Below are positions 63,520-64,000 of a stretch of DNA of 64,000 nucleotides, one piece after another. The notes beneath the pieces are model-generated. The model worked only from the letters and a program-made list of their open reading frames with translations, searched no databases and was not told where the DNA came from. The translations under genes were made by a program, and so were the position numbers. The number at the start of each line of letters is the position of its first letter. Position 1 is the first letter of the stretch. Origin of the DNA: Effusibacillus dendaii (GTDB taxonomy: Bacteria; Bacillota; Bacilli; Tumebacillales; Effusibacillaceae); NCBI RefSeq assembly GCF_015097055.1, contig NZ_AP023366.1, forward strand, positions 2,879,001 to 2,943,000. The letters run 5' to 3'.

Positions 63520-64000
63520 GTGACCATTTCTTTTAATTTTGCCAACGCTTTATCATTCATGAAGAAGAGTGAAGTAGAAAATCTGAGTGAATCGGTGAAA
63601 GTGGCACATAGCTTTCTTCATGAAAAGAAGGGGCCAGGATCCGATTATCTGGGTTGGGTTGATCTACCGCTCACCTATGATAAAGATGAGTTTTTGCGAA
63701 TTAAGCAAGCGGCCGAGAGGATTCGAAAGAATTCAGATGCTCTTGTTGTTATCGGTATAGGCGGGTCATATTTAGGAGCAAGGGCGGCTATTGAAGCGTT
63801 GTCCCACACCTTTCATAACCAATTGGCCAATACTACACAGATTTATTTTGCAGGACAAAATATCAGCTCTACCTATATCTCCCATCTCCTCGAACTGTTA
63901 GAGGGTAAGGACATCTCAGTTAACGTGGTTTCTAAATCGGGGACCACTACGGAACCAGCTATTGCCTTCCGTATATTCCGTGATTTGATGGAAAGGAAAT
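63520..64000 (+). CDS. pgi: Glucose-6-phosphate isomerase, 3' partial
   Basis: Converts the fructose 6-phosphate made by HxlB into glucose 6-phosphate for Zwf. First 160 residues present; runs off the window. SIS fold: [40 protein letters not shown] near 75, [19 protein letters not shown], and [19 protein letters not shown] near 138, all PGI signatures. GTG 63520 follows GGGAGG, 56 bp after gnd. Probably same transcript as zwf-gnd. Confidence 0.93.
   Translation, partial: MTISFNFANALSFMKKSEVENLSESVKVAHSFLHEKKGPGSDYLGWVDLPLTYDKDEFLRIKQAAERIRKNSDALVVIGIGGSYLGARAAIEALSHTFHNQLANTTQIYFAGQNISSTYISHLLELLEGKDISVNVVSKSGTTTEPAIAFRIFRDLMERK

Overview
The window is a low-to-mid GC, endospore-forming Firmicutes chromosome, most likely a Bacillales member near Alicyclobacillaceae (Effusibacillus/Tumebacillus-like). 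This placement is an inference. It rests on B. subtilis-type gene orders (dnaE-ytsJ-accDA-pfkA-pyk-fxsA; polA-mutM-ytaF-coaE), spore-related genes (sda, ytaF, spore-surface-like proteins), frequent GTG/TTG starts with strong Shine-Dalgarno sites, and tRNA genes with encoded CCA.

Layout. 1-13 kb is core central metabolism on the + strand: the dnaE 3' end, a PgpA-like phosphatase, malic enzyme, accDA, pfkA, pyk, a thioesterase, fxsA and icd-mdh. 13-16.6 kb is an accessory stretch with a secreted protein, two paralogous spore-surface-like proteins and two decayed fragments. 16.7-22.6 kb is the polA-mutM-ytaF-coaE-transglycosylase block. 22.6-28.2 kb is a dead catabolic unit on the - strand. It holds a YfcC-type transporter, an M20 peptidase and a sigma-54 activator split by an IS110 element, all frameshifted, with a still perfect -24/-12 promoter. 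28.4-34.1 kb carries an MFS protein, pncB, glycerate kinase and a lactate permease with a CcpA cre site. 34.6-52.3 kb carries a PASTA pseudokinase, a SelW-like selenoprotein gene, a GDSL hydrolase, an ABC exporter, a class B PBP, acpS/sda, citZ, cell-wall hydrolases, thyX, terC and speD. 52.4-57.8 kb has three tRNAs, hsp20, a B12-riboswitch-controlled bluB and several pseudogenes (deacetylase, histidine kinase, Sco1, CopD).

57.8-64 kb is the most coherent system: hxlB-hxlA (RuMP pathway formaldehyde fixation), the formaldehyde-sensing activator hxlR, then zwf, gnd and pgi. Together these six genes encode a full dissimilatory ribulose-monophosphate cycle that oxidises formaldehyde to CO2 with NAD(P)H. 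A conserved 44-bp operator-like sequence lies upstream of both hxlA and zwf in the same relative orientation, suggesting that HxlR controls the whole cycle. An IS110 remnant sits between zwf and gnd.

The other notable signal is an in-frame TGA in a CxxU motif of a SelW/Rdx protein at 35961-36206, followed by a hairpin that fits the bacterial SECIS pattern.
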